Of a stretch of 64,000 nucleotides of DNA, positions 27,547-36,715 are shown piece after piece. The notes under the pieces were generated by a model that saw only the letters and a program-made list of their open reading frames with translations, was not told the origin of the DNA and made no database searches. Position 1 is the first letter of the stretch. Each line of letters opens with the position of its first letter. The stretch covers positions 85,731 through 149,730 of the forward strand of contig CAMLBO010000002.1 in NCBI GenBank assembly GCA_946478305.1, read 5' to 3'. This stretch comes from an uncultured Enterobacterales bacterium. GTDB taxonomy: Bacteria > Pseudomonadota > Gammaproteobacteria > Enterobacterales > Enterobacteriaceae. The position numbers and the translations under genes are program-made.

Positions 27547-29238
27547 ATGCACAATTCTACGCCCTTGATTACCACTATCGTCGGCGGCCTGGTGCTGGCG
27601 TTCCTGTTCGGGATGCTTGCCAATCGTCTTAAAATTTCCCCTCTTGTAGGCTATCTGGCCGCCGGCGTGCTGGCTGGGCCTTTTACGCCGGGCTTTGTCG
27701 CAGATACCTCTCTGGCGCCAGAGCTGGCGGAAATTGGTGTCATCCTGCTGATGTTCGGCGTAGGTTTGCATTTCTCCCTCAAAGATCTTCTGGCAGTTAA
27801 AGCCATTGCAATTCCAGGTGCGGTGATACAAATTGCGGTCGCCACGCTGCTCGGTATTGGTTTGTCGCGGCTGCTCGGCTGGGATCTGGGTGCGGGTGTG
27901 GTGTTCGGTTTATGCCTTTCAACAGCCAGTACCGTGGTGTTGTTGCGCGCACTGGAGGAGCGGCAATTGATTGACAGCCAGCGCGGGCAGATTGCCATCG
28001 GCTGGCTGATTGTTGAGGATCTGGTGATGGTGCTGGCACTGGTTCTGCTGCCTGCCTTCAGCAATATGATTGAAAGCAATCACTCCAGTTTCACCGACCT
28101 CGCTCTGGAACTGGTGATCACGCTCGGCAAAGTTGTCGCCTTCGTTACGCTGATGCTGGTGGTTGGCCGTCGTCTGGTGCCGTGGATTCTGGCCAAAACT
28201 GCCAGTACCGGTTCACGCGAACTCTTCACCCTGGCCGTGTTGGCGCTGGCGTTGGGTATCGCTTATGGCGCCGTCAAACTGTTCGACGTCTCCTTTGCGC
28301 TGGGTGCATTCTTTGCAGGGATGGTACTGAACGAGTCAGAACTGAGCCACCGCGCCGCGCACGATACGCTGCCACTGCGAGACGCCTTCGCGGTGCTGTT
28401 CTTTGTGTCGGTCGGCATGTTATTTGACCCGCTGATTATTCTGCATGAGCCGCTGGCGGTACTAGCAACGCTGGGCATTATCGTGTTCGGCAAGTCCATC
28501 GCCGCCTTCCTGCTGGTGAAAACCTTCGGCCACTCACGGCGAACAGCGCTGACCATCTCGGTCAGTCTGGCGCAAATTGGTGAGTTTGCCTTTATTCTGG
28601 CGGGGTTGGGTATCACGCTCGGTTTGCTGTCAGAACATGGCCGTAACCTGGTGCTGGCCGGGGCTATTCTGTCGATTATGCTCAATCCGCTGCTGTTCAG
28701 CCTGCTGGAGCGGTATCTGGTCAAAACGGAAACCATTGAGGATCAGAGTATTGAAGAGGCCGTCGAGGACGAGAAACAGATCCCCTTCGATCTCTGTAAC
28801 CACGCCTTACTGGTTGGATATGGCCGCGTTGGCAGCCTGCTCGGTGAAAAACTCCAGGCCGCCGGGATCCCACTGGTGGTGATTGAGAATTCCCGCCCAC
28901 GTGTTGAAGCGCTGCGCGCGCAGGGGATCAGCACCGTGCTCGGTAATGCGGCCAATCAGGAAGTGATGGATCTGGCGCGCCTCGACTGCGCACGCTGGTT
29001 GCTGGTCACCATTCCCAACGGTTATGAAGCCGGTGAGATTGTCGCCTCTGCCCGCACCAAGCGCCCGAATATTGAGATCATTGCCCGCGCCCACTATGAC
29101 GACGAAGTGAACTACATCATGGAGCGCGGTGCTAACGAAGTGGTGATGGGGGAACGGGAAATCGCTAACAGTATGCTGAACATGCTGCACGTGGATACGA
29201 TGAGCGAGGAGGATAAACGGCCGTTTTGTCCGATTTAA
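27547..29238 (+). CDS. ybaL: CPA2-type cation:proton antiporter YbaL with TrkA-N domain
   Basis: A 563-residue protein (558 in E. coli YbaL): twelve or so membrane segments (about 5-395) of the Kef/monovalent cation:proton antiporter-2 family, then a cytoplasmic TrkA-N (RCK) domain beginning with G-Y-G-R-V-G-S-L-L-G near residue 423. It is related to KefB/KefC but lacks a known ancillary subunit next to it. Probably K+ or Na+ efflux under nucleotide or redox control, by family inference. Confidence 0.94.
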   Translation: MHNSTPLITTIVGGLVLAFLFGMLANRLKISPLVGYLAAGVLAGPFTPGFVADTSLAPELAEIGVILLMFGVGLHFSLKDLLAVKAIAIPGAVIQIAVATLLGIGLSRLLGWDLGAGVVFGLCLSTASTVVLLRALEERQLIDSQRGQIAIGWLIVEDLVMVLALVLLPAFSNMIESNHSSFTDLALELVITLGKVVAFVTLMLVVGRRLVPWILAKTASTGSRELFTLAVLALALGIAYGAVKLFDVSFALGAFFAGMVLNESELSHRAAHDTLPLRDAFAVLFFVSVGMLFDPLIILHEPLAVLATLGIIVFGKSIAAFLLVKTFGHSRRTALTISVSLAQIGEFAFILAGLGITLGLLSEHGRNLVLAGAILSIMLNPLLFSLLERYLVKTETIEDQSIEEAVEDEKQIPFDLCNHALLVGYGRVGSLLGEKLQAAGIPLVVIENSRPRVEALRAQGISTVLGNAANQEVMDLARLDCARWLLVTIPNGYEAGEIVASARTKRPNIEIIARAHYDDEVNYIMERGANEVVMGEREIANSMLNMLHVDTMSEEDKRPFCPI

Positions 29239-29270
29239 GCTCAGATCCATGAATCACATTGCGTTAAAGC

Positions 29271-29298
29271 CAACCTCCCCTTTAACAGGGGGAGGTTG
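29271..29298 (+). terminator. stem-loop after ybaL
   Basis: CAACCTCCCC (29271-29280) pairs with GGGGAGGTTG (29289-29298). The following ATCTTTC is only weakly T-rich. It separates ybaL from the convergent P-loop gene. Confidence 0.6.
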
Positions 29299-29323
29299 AT
29301 CTTTCGGGGTTCTGCTCCCGCGT

Positions 29324-29821
29324 TTAGTGATGCAACACCACCGTGAAACCTTCCTCTTCAGTTGGCGGCACAAAATAACTGCTGATTAAGTCAAATTGCT
29401 GATCGGTGGCAGAGAAATCATGCTCACCGGCCTGATTACGAGCACGTAAACGGGATTTGCATACCTCATCGGCCACCTCCAGATAGTGCAACTGGTGGTC
29501 GGCACCTGACTGTTCAACAACGCCCTTCATCCACTGGCGGTTTGCCAGCGTGTTGGCAGGGAAGTCGAGTACCACGGACATCCCGGCTTGCAGCAAAGCA
29601 ATCAAATGCGGTGCCATGGCCTCCCGCAGTTTAGCCGAGCAACGAACATAATCCGCCACGCTGTGCATTTCCCCGGCATACAGACGCGCCAGCCATTGAT
29701 CTTCGCTGATAATCACCGTCAGGGGACGTGCGGCAAGACTGGCTGACAAGGTGGATTTACCCGACGCTATCTTTCCGCAGAGCAGATGAAGGGTTGGTTT
29801 TTCTGTGGCTGGTTGTGTCAT
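29324..29821 (-). CDS. P-loop kinase-like ATP-binding protein
   Basis: A 165-residue AAA_33/zeta-toxin-like small kinase fold. Walker A G-K-I-A-S-G-K-S-T at 16-24, a D-Q-W motif near residue 42 and an Arg-rich lid stretch (C-K-S-R-L-R-A-R-N) near 120-130. The ending resembles bacterial ATP-binding proteins that phosphorylate small molecules or antibiotics. No partner is next to it: ybaL is convergent and gsk is further upstream on the same strand, 341 bases away. E. coli has no such gene here. Substrate unknown. Confidence 0.8.
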   Translation of the reverse strand: MTQPATEKPTLHLLCGKIASGKSTLSASLAARPLTVIISEDQWLARLYAGEMHSVADYVRCSAKLREAMAPHLIALLQAGMSVVLDFPANTLANRQWMKGVVEQSGADHQLHYLEVADEVCKSRLRARNQAGEHDFSATDQQFDLISSYFVPPTEEEGFTVVLHH

Positions 29822-30162
29822 TGTTTTCCCCGCTGATGATAAGAACCTGCAAATGAGTATCGTAGTACGTCAGGCCGGAGTAACAAATAAACTTTCGATC
29901 TAAAAGCCTGGGCCGCATTCAAAAATGGCGCTGAACGAACGGTGAGAAACGGCGAGCGGGGTTATTGCGAGCTGGCCCGAACCTAAAGTGAAGGAACCGC
30001 AACGCGGCGGCCCTCTTTATAAATAAGAAGTACGGCTATAACTGAAGTGACTGAAACACGGCCATCCCGATTCAGCGATAGCGCGCAGTTTAAAGAGCGG
30101 GGAGCCCAGAGGGACGAGCAACTGCGTCCCTCCAGTCGGTGTGGGCCGACGCCCCAATAAAC
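29822..30162. other. gene-free structured stretch downstream of gsk
   Basis: About 340 bases without a plausible gene. It has several GC-rich blocks and a perfect 8-base hairpin GAGGGACG/CGTCCCTC (30109-30132), followed by another GC-rich block (30140-30155). The sequence has the look of a decayed intergenic repeat rather than random spacer. The promoter of the P-loop gene should lie at the left end. Confidence 0.4.
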
Positions 30163-31482
30163 TCAACGTTCCCAATATGACTCTTCCAGACTATCTTCCC
30201 GCTCCGGTAACCCGCGCGTTAATCGCGGTGAATGCTGATTCAGTACCTGATAGCTCACGCGGTTCGCGTACTTACACACCTGCGCCAGTGAAGAATAGGT
30301 CAGGTAGTCGCGGGAGTGCTTACTGGAGTTCGGTACGCTGCTGCGGTGGAATCCGTTGGCGGCGATGTCGTGCAACAACGCAGACAGAGCACCGTCTCCG
30401 GCACCGTTAGTGTTCATGATCTTCTCCGGCCCGCCCATGTAAGGTGCGATGTGCGAATAGATCTTCAACGGAGTCTGACAGCAGTCACGGCGCATGGCTC
30501 GGCTGAACTCATACTGGTTAAATTCGGCAATGGCACCAGGCAGCAGCGGATGATTGGTGGTCCGCTTGAACTCTTCTTCGGTGTAACTGGCCATAAACAG
30601 ACCGTTCGGCCCGGCGGTGCATAAGACCAAATCGACCCACTCCAGCGCTTTATCTGCTGCCATCAGGGGATCTTTCAGACCGGTCAGGGCAAAACCTTCG
30701 TCTTCATTCATCGCCAGAATAGAGACATTATCGCGCAGGAAGTCACGCCATGCCTGCGGATTCTCAGCGATCACAAACTGGGTACCCAGCGTCAGCACCA
30801 CCGGTACCTGATGCTTTTTGGCATAGGCGATGGCCTGCATGGTGGCTTGTGGCATCGGTTCGCCTTCGCCGCTGCGCAACAGATAAGAAGTCAGCACCAG
30901 CGCTGAGGCACCGGCAATCACCTCTTCAGGTATGCTTTCTTCACGCAAATTGTTCATATGGCCGGGGCTGATGGCGAAGGTACGCTCGCCGCTGTCACTG
31001 ATCAGCGTAAAGCAGCGGCCAATGGCGCCGTCTACACCTTGCAGATAGTTGAGATCCACTCGACTCGAGGTATTGCACAAATAGCGGTAGGCGTAGCTAC
31101 CGATCTGCACATGGCTGCACATTACGCCGAGCAGCACCGAGCGATCGTCCGCCAGCACCGAATAGTTGTGCAGGGTATTACCAATGGTTCCCCCCGCAAA
31201 CTGATGAGTGATCAACGCCTGGCCCATCAGTTCCTGATAGAGCGCTTCGGCCGTATCGTCGTCAATCACGCTCGATTCACCGGCTTTAAGGCCATAGCGC
31301 GCAACGAAGTCTTCATCTACCCGGGCTTCGATATCCACCATGGTCTGGTCAATACCGACAATATAAGACGCTCCCGCTTCGCTGTCCGGTTGCATCTCTT
31401 GCAACATCGAATCGCGCAATAAAGGGTCACGTGCACTGACCGGGAAATAGTGTTTTGACTTACGTTTACCAGGAAATTTCAT
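30163..31482 (-). CDS. gsk: inosine-guanosine kinase
   Basis: A 439-residue PfkB-family nucleoside kinase (434 in E. coli). It has the di-Gly substrate motif (Q-F-A-G-G-T-I-G-N-T) and the catalytic N-T-N-G-A-G-D-G-A near residue 365, with the anion hole and base Asp. It phosphorylates guanosine and inosine for purine salvage. An ERIC element separates it from hemH upstream. Confidence 0.95.
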   Translation of the reverse strand: MKFPGKRKSKHYFPVSARDPLLRDSMLQEMQPDSEAGASYIVGIDQTMVDIEARVDEDFVARYGLKAGESSVIDDDTAEALYQELMGQALITHQFAGGTIGNTLHNYSVLADDRSVLLGVMCSHVQIGSYAYRYLCNTSSRVDLNYLQGVDGAIGRCFTLISDSGERTFAISPGHMNNLREESIPEEVIAGASALVLTSYLLRSGEGEPMPQATMQAIAYAKKHQVPVVLTLGTQFVIAENPQAWRDFLRDNVSILAMNEDEGFALTGLKDPLMAADKALEWVDLVLCTAGPNGLFMASYTEEEFKRTTNHPLLPGAIAEFNQYEFSRAMRRDCCQTPLKIYSHIAPYMGGPEKIMNTNGAGDGALSALLHDIAANGFHRSSVPNSSKHSRDYLTYSSLAQVCKYANRVSYQVLNQHSPRLTRGLPEREDSLEESYWER

Positions 31483-31528
31483 TGATGTTCTCAGTGATTC
31501 AAAAGCGCGAAATATGTCTGTTACTGTT

Positions 31529-31655
31529 TATACCCAAGATGATACGAGGTGCATCAAGGCGGCAAGAGAGCGTATCCCGATGAGCTCACTCAAGTCAGTG
31601 ATTCGGGTGAACGAACCTAGCCAACAAAGACGCAACTCGCAGCATGATGGGTATA
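31529..31655. repeat. ERIC element 2
   Basis: A 127-base imperfect palindrome bounded by TATACCC and GGGTATA, with the typical inner blocks GTATCCCGATGAGCTC and AAGTCAGTGATTCGGGTGA. It lies between hemH and gsk, ten bases after the hemH stop codon, and would be transcribed with hemH. It has the same plan as the copy at 25950-26075. Confidence 0.9.
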
Positions 31656-31665
31656 GCCGTGCCGG

Positions 31666-32628
31666 TTAGAAATGCTGAGTAACCAGCTGCTGCAAGAGGT
31701 CAATATGCTCGGGTTGATCGTTGAGCGCATCGATGTAGTCGAAGCGTTCACCGCCAGCGTGCATAAAGATCTCACGGTTCTCTTCTTTGATCTCTTCCAG
31801 CGTCTCCAGGCAGTCTGACGCAAAGCCCGGACACATGATCTGAATATTCTTGATGCCCTGTGCAGGCAGGCCTTTAAGCGTCTCGTCGGTATAAGGTGTC
31901 AACCACGGTTCACGGCCAAAGCGCGACTGGAAGGTCAGCATGATTTTACCGGTCGGCAGACCGAGGGCTTCAGTCAATGCCTGCGTAGTGTCATGACAAC
32001 GCTGCTCGTAATCATCTCCCAGCGCAACAAAGCGCTTAGGGATACCGTGGAAGGAGAGGATCAGGCGGTCCGGCTCGCCCCGTTCGGCGAAGGAGCGCAA
32101 TACGGTGGCTTTTAATGCTGAGATATAGGCCGGATGTTCAGCGTAGTCGCGGATAAAACTGACTGAAGGTAGCCGACGCTGATCTTTCAGCACCCGCGCC
32201 ACACCGTCAAATACGGCAGCACTGGTTGAGCAGGAGTATTGGGGGTAAAGCGGCAGCACCACCATTTTGGTCACGCCCTGCGCCAGCAGCTTCGAAATCG
32301 AATCCTGCATGCTCGGATTCCCGTAGCTCATCGCCAGTTCAACCGGCGTACCCGGCAGGCGTTCGGCCAGCGCTTTTTGCTGACGACGGCTGAAGACCAT
32401 CAGCGGTGAGCCCTCTTCCATCCATACGGCTTTGTAGAGTTTGGAGACACGCGTTGAGCGCAGCGGCAAAACCACGCCATAAAGGATAGGCAACCAGATT
32501 AGCCGGTTGGTGTCGACAACGCGGATATCACTTAAAAACTCAGCCAGATACTTTCTCACGGCCTGCGGCGTTGGTGCTTCGGGTGTACCGAGATTGACCA
32601 GTAATACACCGAATTTCGTCTGCATCAT
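31666..32628 (-). CDS. hemH: ferrochelatase
   Basis: A 320-residue enzyme, the usual enterobacterial length. The family signature L-S-F-H-G-I-P-K-R (His about 195) holds the catalytic histidine; the second metal residue is in the [14 protein letters not shown] block. It inserts Fe2+ into protoporphyrin IX at the membrane. The first ATG is chosen because TAGGAA is spaced 8 bases from it. In E. coli aes follows hemH; here it is absent and an ERIC and gsk follow. Confidence 0.96.
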   Translation of the reverse strand: MMQTKFGVLLVNLGTPEAPTPQAVRKYLAEFLSDIRVVDTNRLIWLPILYGVVLPLRSTRVSKLYKAVWMEEGSPLMVFSRRQQKALAERLPGTPVELAMSYGNPSMQDSISKLLAQGVTKMVVLPLYPQYSCSTSAAVFDGVARVLKDQRRLPSVSFIRDYAEHPAYISALKATVLRSFAERGEPDRLILSFHGIPKRFVALGDDYEQRCHDTTQALTEALGLPTGKIMLTFQSRFGREPWLTPYTDETLKGLPAQGIKNIQIMCPGFASDCLETLEEIKEENREIFMHAGGERFDYIDALNDQPEHIDLLQQLVTQHF

Positions 32629-32796
32629 GCTGAATTTCCTAAATTAAAACGGCCAACCGGCCAGAATGACACGAAGCGACCAAGCAGGGCTTCGACGTAA
32701 CGCTCCATATTGTAACGAAAATATGCTCAATCGGAACCGATAACAGCCAATGGCAGGAGTAATCAATGAAAGGAACGGGAAAAAGCACGCTGGACT

Positions 32797-32829
32797 AAAA
32801 ATAACAAAGGCGACCGGAGTCGCCTTTGT
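32797..32829 (-). terminator. Rho-independent terminator of adk
   Basis: ACAAAGGCGAC (32804-32814) and GTCGCCTTTGT (32819-32829) form a perfect 11-base stem with a 4-base loop. On the minus strand it is followed by TATTTTT. Confidence 0.85.
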
Positions 32830-32856
32830 GTTATGCAGTTTTCATACTGAAAATCA

Positions 32857-33576
<720 letters not shown>

Positions 33577-33604
33577 TCAAGGAAGGGGCATTGCGCGAAG
33601 CGGC

Positions 33605-34489
33605 TCAGGCCAGTGCTTCCTGACGTTTCACCCGCAAGGTTTGCGATACGACAGCCAGCACGATAATGCAACCGCCTATCATCGCCTGCGGGGTCGGAGC
33701 TTCGTGTAGAAACAGGTAGATCCACAGCGGTGCCAGCGCCGTTTCCAGCAATAAAAACAGCCCGGCATTGACCGGTGAAACAAAGCGGGTGGAGAGTGAA
33801 ATCAACCCCATCGCCAGTGGCATAATGATCGCGCCTTCAATCGCCAGCCACAGCCACTGGGTGTGCGTGAGCAGTGGTAAGCCCTGCAGCACGCTGCCAC
33901 CGGTAAAGGCCACCACGCAGGCTGAGGCCAGAACGCCGCCAATCGAAGGTAAACCGACGGTACCGTTCTCTACCTTGGAGGCAAAAATAAAGGCCAACGC
34001 CATCGATATGGCCGTCGCCAGGGCAAAATAGTTCGCCATGGGATCATGTCCTTCGGCTCTCCCGGTCATAACAATTGCCACCCCCAGCATCCCGGCCATC
34101 GCCGCCAGCAGTAAACCTTTGTCGATTTTAGTGCCAAAAAACAGCCGTGAAATAATGGCGGAAACAAAGGGGGTCGAGGAGATGATCACCAGCACAGTAG
34201 CAATGCTGCCTCGGTTGAGCGCGTTAACAAAACAGGCGGACGCAATACAGAAGAACAACGTCGACAACGCATTCTGACGTGTGATCCAGGGTACACCCAG
34301 CACTGCCCGGCTTTTCGGCCAGAACAAGTAAACCAATACCACCAGCCCCCACATGAAGAGGCCGCGCAGCATCACGATCATCCAGGAGTCATCGATGCTC
34401 ATCAGGCGAATAAACACGGAGTCAGTACTCAGGATAATACCGCCCAGAATACCGATCAGGTTGCCATTAACGGGGGTAGATTTACTCAT
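33605..34489 (-). CDS. DMT-family (EamA) transporter
   Basis: A 294-residue protein with ten hydrophobic segments arranged as two EamA halves (about 10-140 and 155-285), the hallmark of drug/metabolite transporters, usually exporters of small metabolites. It is the last gene of a four-gene accessory unit between adk and htpG. Its start overlaps the stop of the aminotransferase-like gene by four bases (ATGA), so both should be made together. The most natural reading is export of the pathway product. E. coli has nothing at this place. Confidence 0.88.
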   Translation of the reverse strand: MSKSTPVNGNLIGILGGIILSTDSVFIRLMSIDDSWMIVMLRGLFMWGLVVLVYLFWPKSRAVLGVPWITRQNALSTLFFCIASACFVNALNRGSIATVLVIISSTPFVSAIISRLFFGTKIDKGLLLAAMAGMLGVAIVMTGRAEGHDPMANYFALATAISMALAFIFASKVENGTVGLPSIGGVLASACVVAFTGGSVLQGLPLLTHTQWLWLAIEGAIIMPLAMGLISLSTRFVSPVNAGLFLLLETALAPLWIYLFLHEAPTPQAMIGGCIIVLAVVSQTLRVKRQEALA

Positions 34490-35367
34490 TTTTGACTCCA
34501 GAGTCGGGCTAAATCATCGATCACACTTCCGGTATGATCAACGTGTTGTGTGCGGTTTCCCCGTGTGCAGCGGGAAATACGCAGCGTATGAGAGTGCTCA
34601 AAATAGCTACCCTGCATTTGCCTGATTTTGCACAGCTGATCGTCAGAAAGTGTCGCGACCGGGAAACAGGTAAAAGGTAACCCGGAAGCACTGACCGACG
34701 TCAGACGCAGACCGTTAGTCAGCGGCAGGTCAATTCTCTCAATGCTGGCGACGTTATACGGCTGCCAGTCAGGGTGATCCATGACATCAATAGCCTCATG
34801 CAATGGACGCTGTGACACCGTTGAGCCCTCGAAAAGGCGCAGTTCACTGCGAAACAGACAACTGTAGTGCTCGGGGCGCACGGCAATAATGGCTAGCCCC
34901 ACCGCGACCGAAGCATGTTTATGCAATGGCGCGATAAATATTGAGCTGTTATTGATCAATTCATCGTGCAGACCGGTGGCAAAACTGTGTGAGGCATCCA
35001 CTACCGCTTTTCCCTGGCTGCATTCAAGATCGCTAATCTCGCCGGTGTAAGGGTTAACGTGAGTCACAATATTGACGCCGCTATTTTGTGCGGAGGCATC
35101 ATTGGGAACCGGGTGCGAAAACAGCAGTTCTATCGGCTGATAGTGGCGGTGCTCACCCAGTTGCAGCGACAGGTTATGTTTATGCAGCAAATGCGACAGC
35201 ATGGCTAAGCCGACACGCACCGACTGCACCAGAAAGATGTCATAACCTTCCAGCCGGTAGGTGGTCGTTAGCTTGTCGCGCAGCACTTCCCGCAGCCGGT
35301 TAACTTCCCTGTAATAATGGTCACCGTGCTGTTGCTGCAGGGCGGGAGCGAGTGATGAAGGATCCAT
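34486..35367 (-). CDS. aminotransferase class V-like protein, function unknown
   Basis: A 293-residue protein without a named family that I can assign with certainty; it may belong to DUF6024. One block reads like the core of a fold-type I PLP enzyme: a beta strand with V-V-D-A-S-H-S (Asp124, His127), then about 20 residues later I-A-P-L-H-K-H-A-S (Lys150) followed by a small-residue strand. In class V aminotransferases this Asp pairs with the PLP ring nitrogen and this Lys binds PLP. The protein is shorter than usual and the N-terminal phosphate-binding loop is not obvious. Its start shares one base with the Nudix stop and its stop overlaps the exporter start. Function by inference only. Confidence 0.75.
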   Translation of the reverse strand: MDPSSLAPALQQQHGDHYYREVNRLREVLRDKLTTTYRLEGYDIFLVQSVRVGLAMLSHLLHKHNLSLQLGEHRHYQPIELLFSHPVPNDASAQNSGVNIVTHVNPYTGEISDLECSQGKAVVDASHSFATGLHDELINNSSIFIAPLHKHASVAVGLAIIAVRPEHYSCLFRSELRLFEGSTVSQRPLHEAIDVMDHPDWQPYNVASIERIDLPLTNGLRLTSVSASGLPFTCFPVATLSDDQLCKIRQMQGSYFEHSHTLRISRCTRGNRTQHVDHTGSVIDDLARLWSQK

Positions 35368-35765
35368 CAGTCGATCAACTCACGCTGGTACAGTAACGGC
35401 AGGACGTTGTCGCGAAACACGGAGCCCACTCCCACTTCGCAAGGTGGCTTGCGGTAATTCACCCAGGCAATTTCAGCGATCTCCGCGCTGGCCACCGGCT
35501 GTCCAACCACTTCCACCTGATACACATGATTTTCAATCGCAACTTTTTCGAACTCAGCCACGCCGTGAAATAATCCCAACGGGGTGATTTTTGCGGTATC
35601 CACGTTCAGCTCTTCTTTCAGTTCACGTTTCAGACAGCTGATGTGATCTTCACCGGTTAGCGGTTTGCCACCGGGGGAGATAAAGATATCGGTACCGCGT
35701 TTGCGCGTTAGCAATAACGCGCGGTCACGGATGATCACTGCCGAACATTTGACGATAGTTTTCAT
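35367..35765 (-). CDS. Nudix hydrolase
   Basis: A 132-residue single-domain Nudix protein. The box is G33-x5-E39-x7-R47-E48-L-x-E51-E52-L-N54-V, complete except that the usual Gly near the end is Asn54. The metal-binding Glu residues are intact, so it is probably active on a nucleoside diphosphate linked compound. It lies 14 bases after the PP-loop gene and overlaps the next gene by one base. In this setting it could clear or process an adenylated or diphosphate intermediate. That is inference. Confidence 0.87.
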   Translation of the reverse strand: MKTIVKCSAVIIRDRALLLTRKRGTDIFISPGGKPLTGEDHISCLKRELKEELNVDTAKITPLGLFHGVAEFEKVAIENHVYQVEVVGQPVASAEIAEIAWVNYRKPPCEVGVGSVFRDNVLPLLYQRELID

Positions 35766-35779
35766 CGCAATATCCTTAA

Positions 35780-36517
35780 TTACGCCGCAGCATGTGCCGC
35801 AGTTCTTGGCCCAAGATTCAGGGTTTCGCCTGAAAGGAATTTAACAATATTCAGCGCCAGCGGAGTTTTCTCATTCAGGTAAGCCAGAATGGTTTCATCG
35901 CTCGGCGTGGTGAAGCTGTCGCCGAAAATACTCACACCTTCAAGGGATTTAGTGGAAATACCCAATTGCAGCAGGCGGTATTTCACGTCATCCGCCGACT
36001 GGGCAAATTCATAAATTGGCGAGTGATATTGAATGTCGAACTGATTCATCAGATTGACCAGGAAGTCTTTCGCCACCTGGCGCTGCTCCGGGAACTCTTG
36101 CTGATAATGGGTGATGCCGTCATTGATGACGCTGATGTCGTTGCGGCGGCAGAAATCCACCAGATGCGCATGAATCGCCAGTTTTTCGCCCAGCAGCACC
36201 AGGTTTTTACGGTGGCGCAGGATATCGCTTTCAATATTTTCAATGGCGATGGAGCGGAAAGTACCGCTGATATCTTCCACCGTATGAGCGACCAGTAATG
36301 CACCAAAGCGGTTACGCAACTCTTCGACGCGGTGCGCCAGAATGCCGCGGTGCAGCGAACACCCACTGTTAGCGGAGTAAAGATGAACCGGGATACCTTG
36401 TAACATCAGATAACAAGCAGCCAGCGTACTGTCGCGGCCACCGGTAAACATAACAAGCTGTGTGCGGGGGGCAGAGGAAGCTGTGGAAGTCGATTTATCA
36501 GAAAGTGAATTGTTCAT
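35780..36517 (-). CDS. PP-loop ATP pyrophosphatase family protein
   Basis: A 245-residue protein of the adenine nucleotide alpha-hydrolase (HUP) superfamily. The PP-loop is F-T-G-G-R-D-S-T (24-31), followed by a H-L-Y-S-A-N-S-G strand as in QueC/ExsB-like enzymes. It lacks the four-Cys zinc site of QueC. Such enzymes adenylate a carbonyl or carboxyl and let an N or S nucleophile attack. The start at 36517 is chosen because AAGGA is 6 bases away; the ATG at 36523 abuts the same site. It is the first gene of the four-gene unit and is divergent to a LysR regulator. Confidence 0.83.
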   Translation of the reverse strand: MNNSLSDKSTSTASSAPRTQLVMFTGGRDSTLAACYLMLQGIPVHLYSANSGCSLHRGILAHRVEELRNRFGALLVAHTVEDISGTFRSIAIENIESDILRHRKNLVLLGEKLAIHAHLVDFCRRNDISVINDGITHYQQEFPEQRQVAKDFLVNLMNQFDIQYHSPIYEFAQSADDVKYRLLQLGISTKSLEGVSIFGDSFTTPSDETILAYLNEKTPLALNIVKFLSGETLNLGPRTAAHAAA

Positions 36518-36715
36518 AGTCATCCTTATTTTTTATACAGACATAACCAGCGCGCAAGGCGCAGACTGGCGCATTCACTGAATGTTATTCAGTAAAATCA
36601 CAGCGCCTGTTGGTGAGATGTGCTTCGGAACAAGGTCGAGACTAATGGGTTTTTTCGGCACAAGAAAATGATATAAACAGACACCATAGTTGAATAAATC
36701 TAACAAGGTGAATGC
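36518..36715. promoter_or_regulatory. divergent promoter region of the accessory cluster
   Basis: About 200 AT-rich bases between the PP-loop gene and the LysR gene. In this arrangement LysR regulators usually bind here and control both directions. I see no unambiguous T-N11-A operator. Confidence 0.5.
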
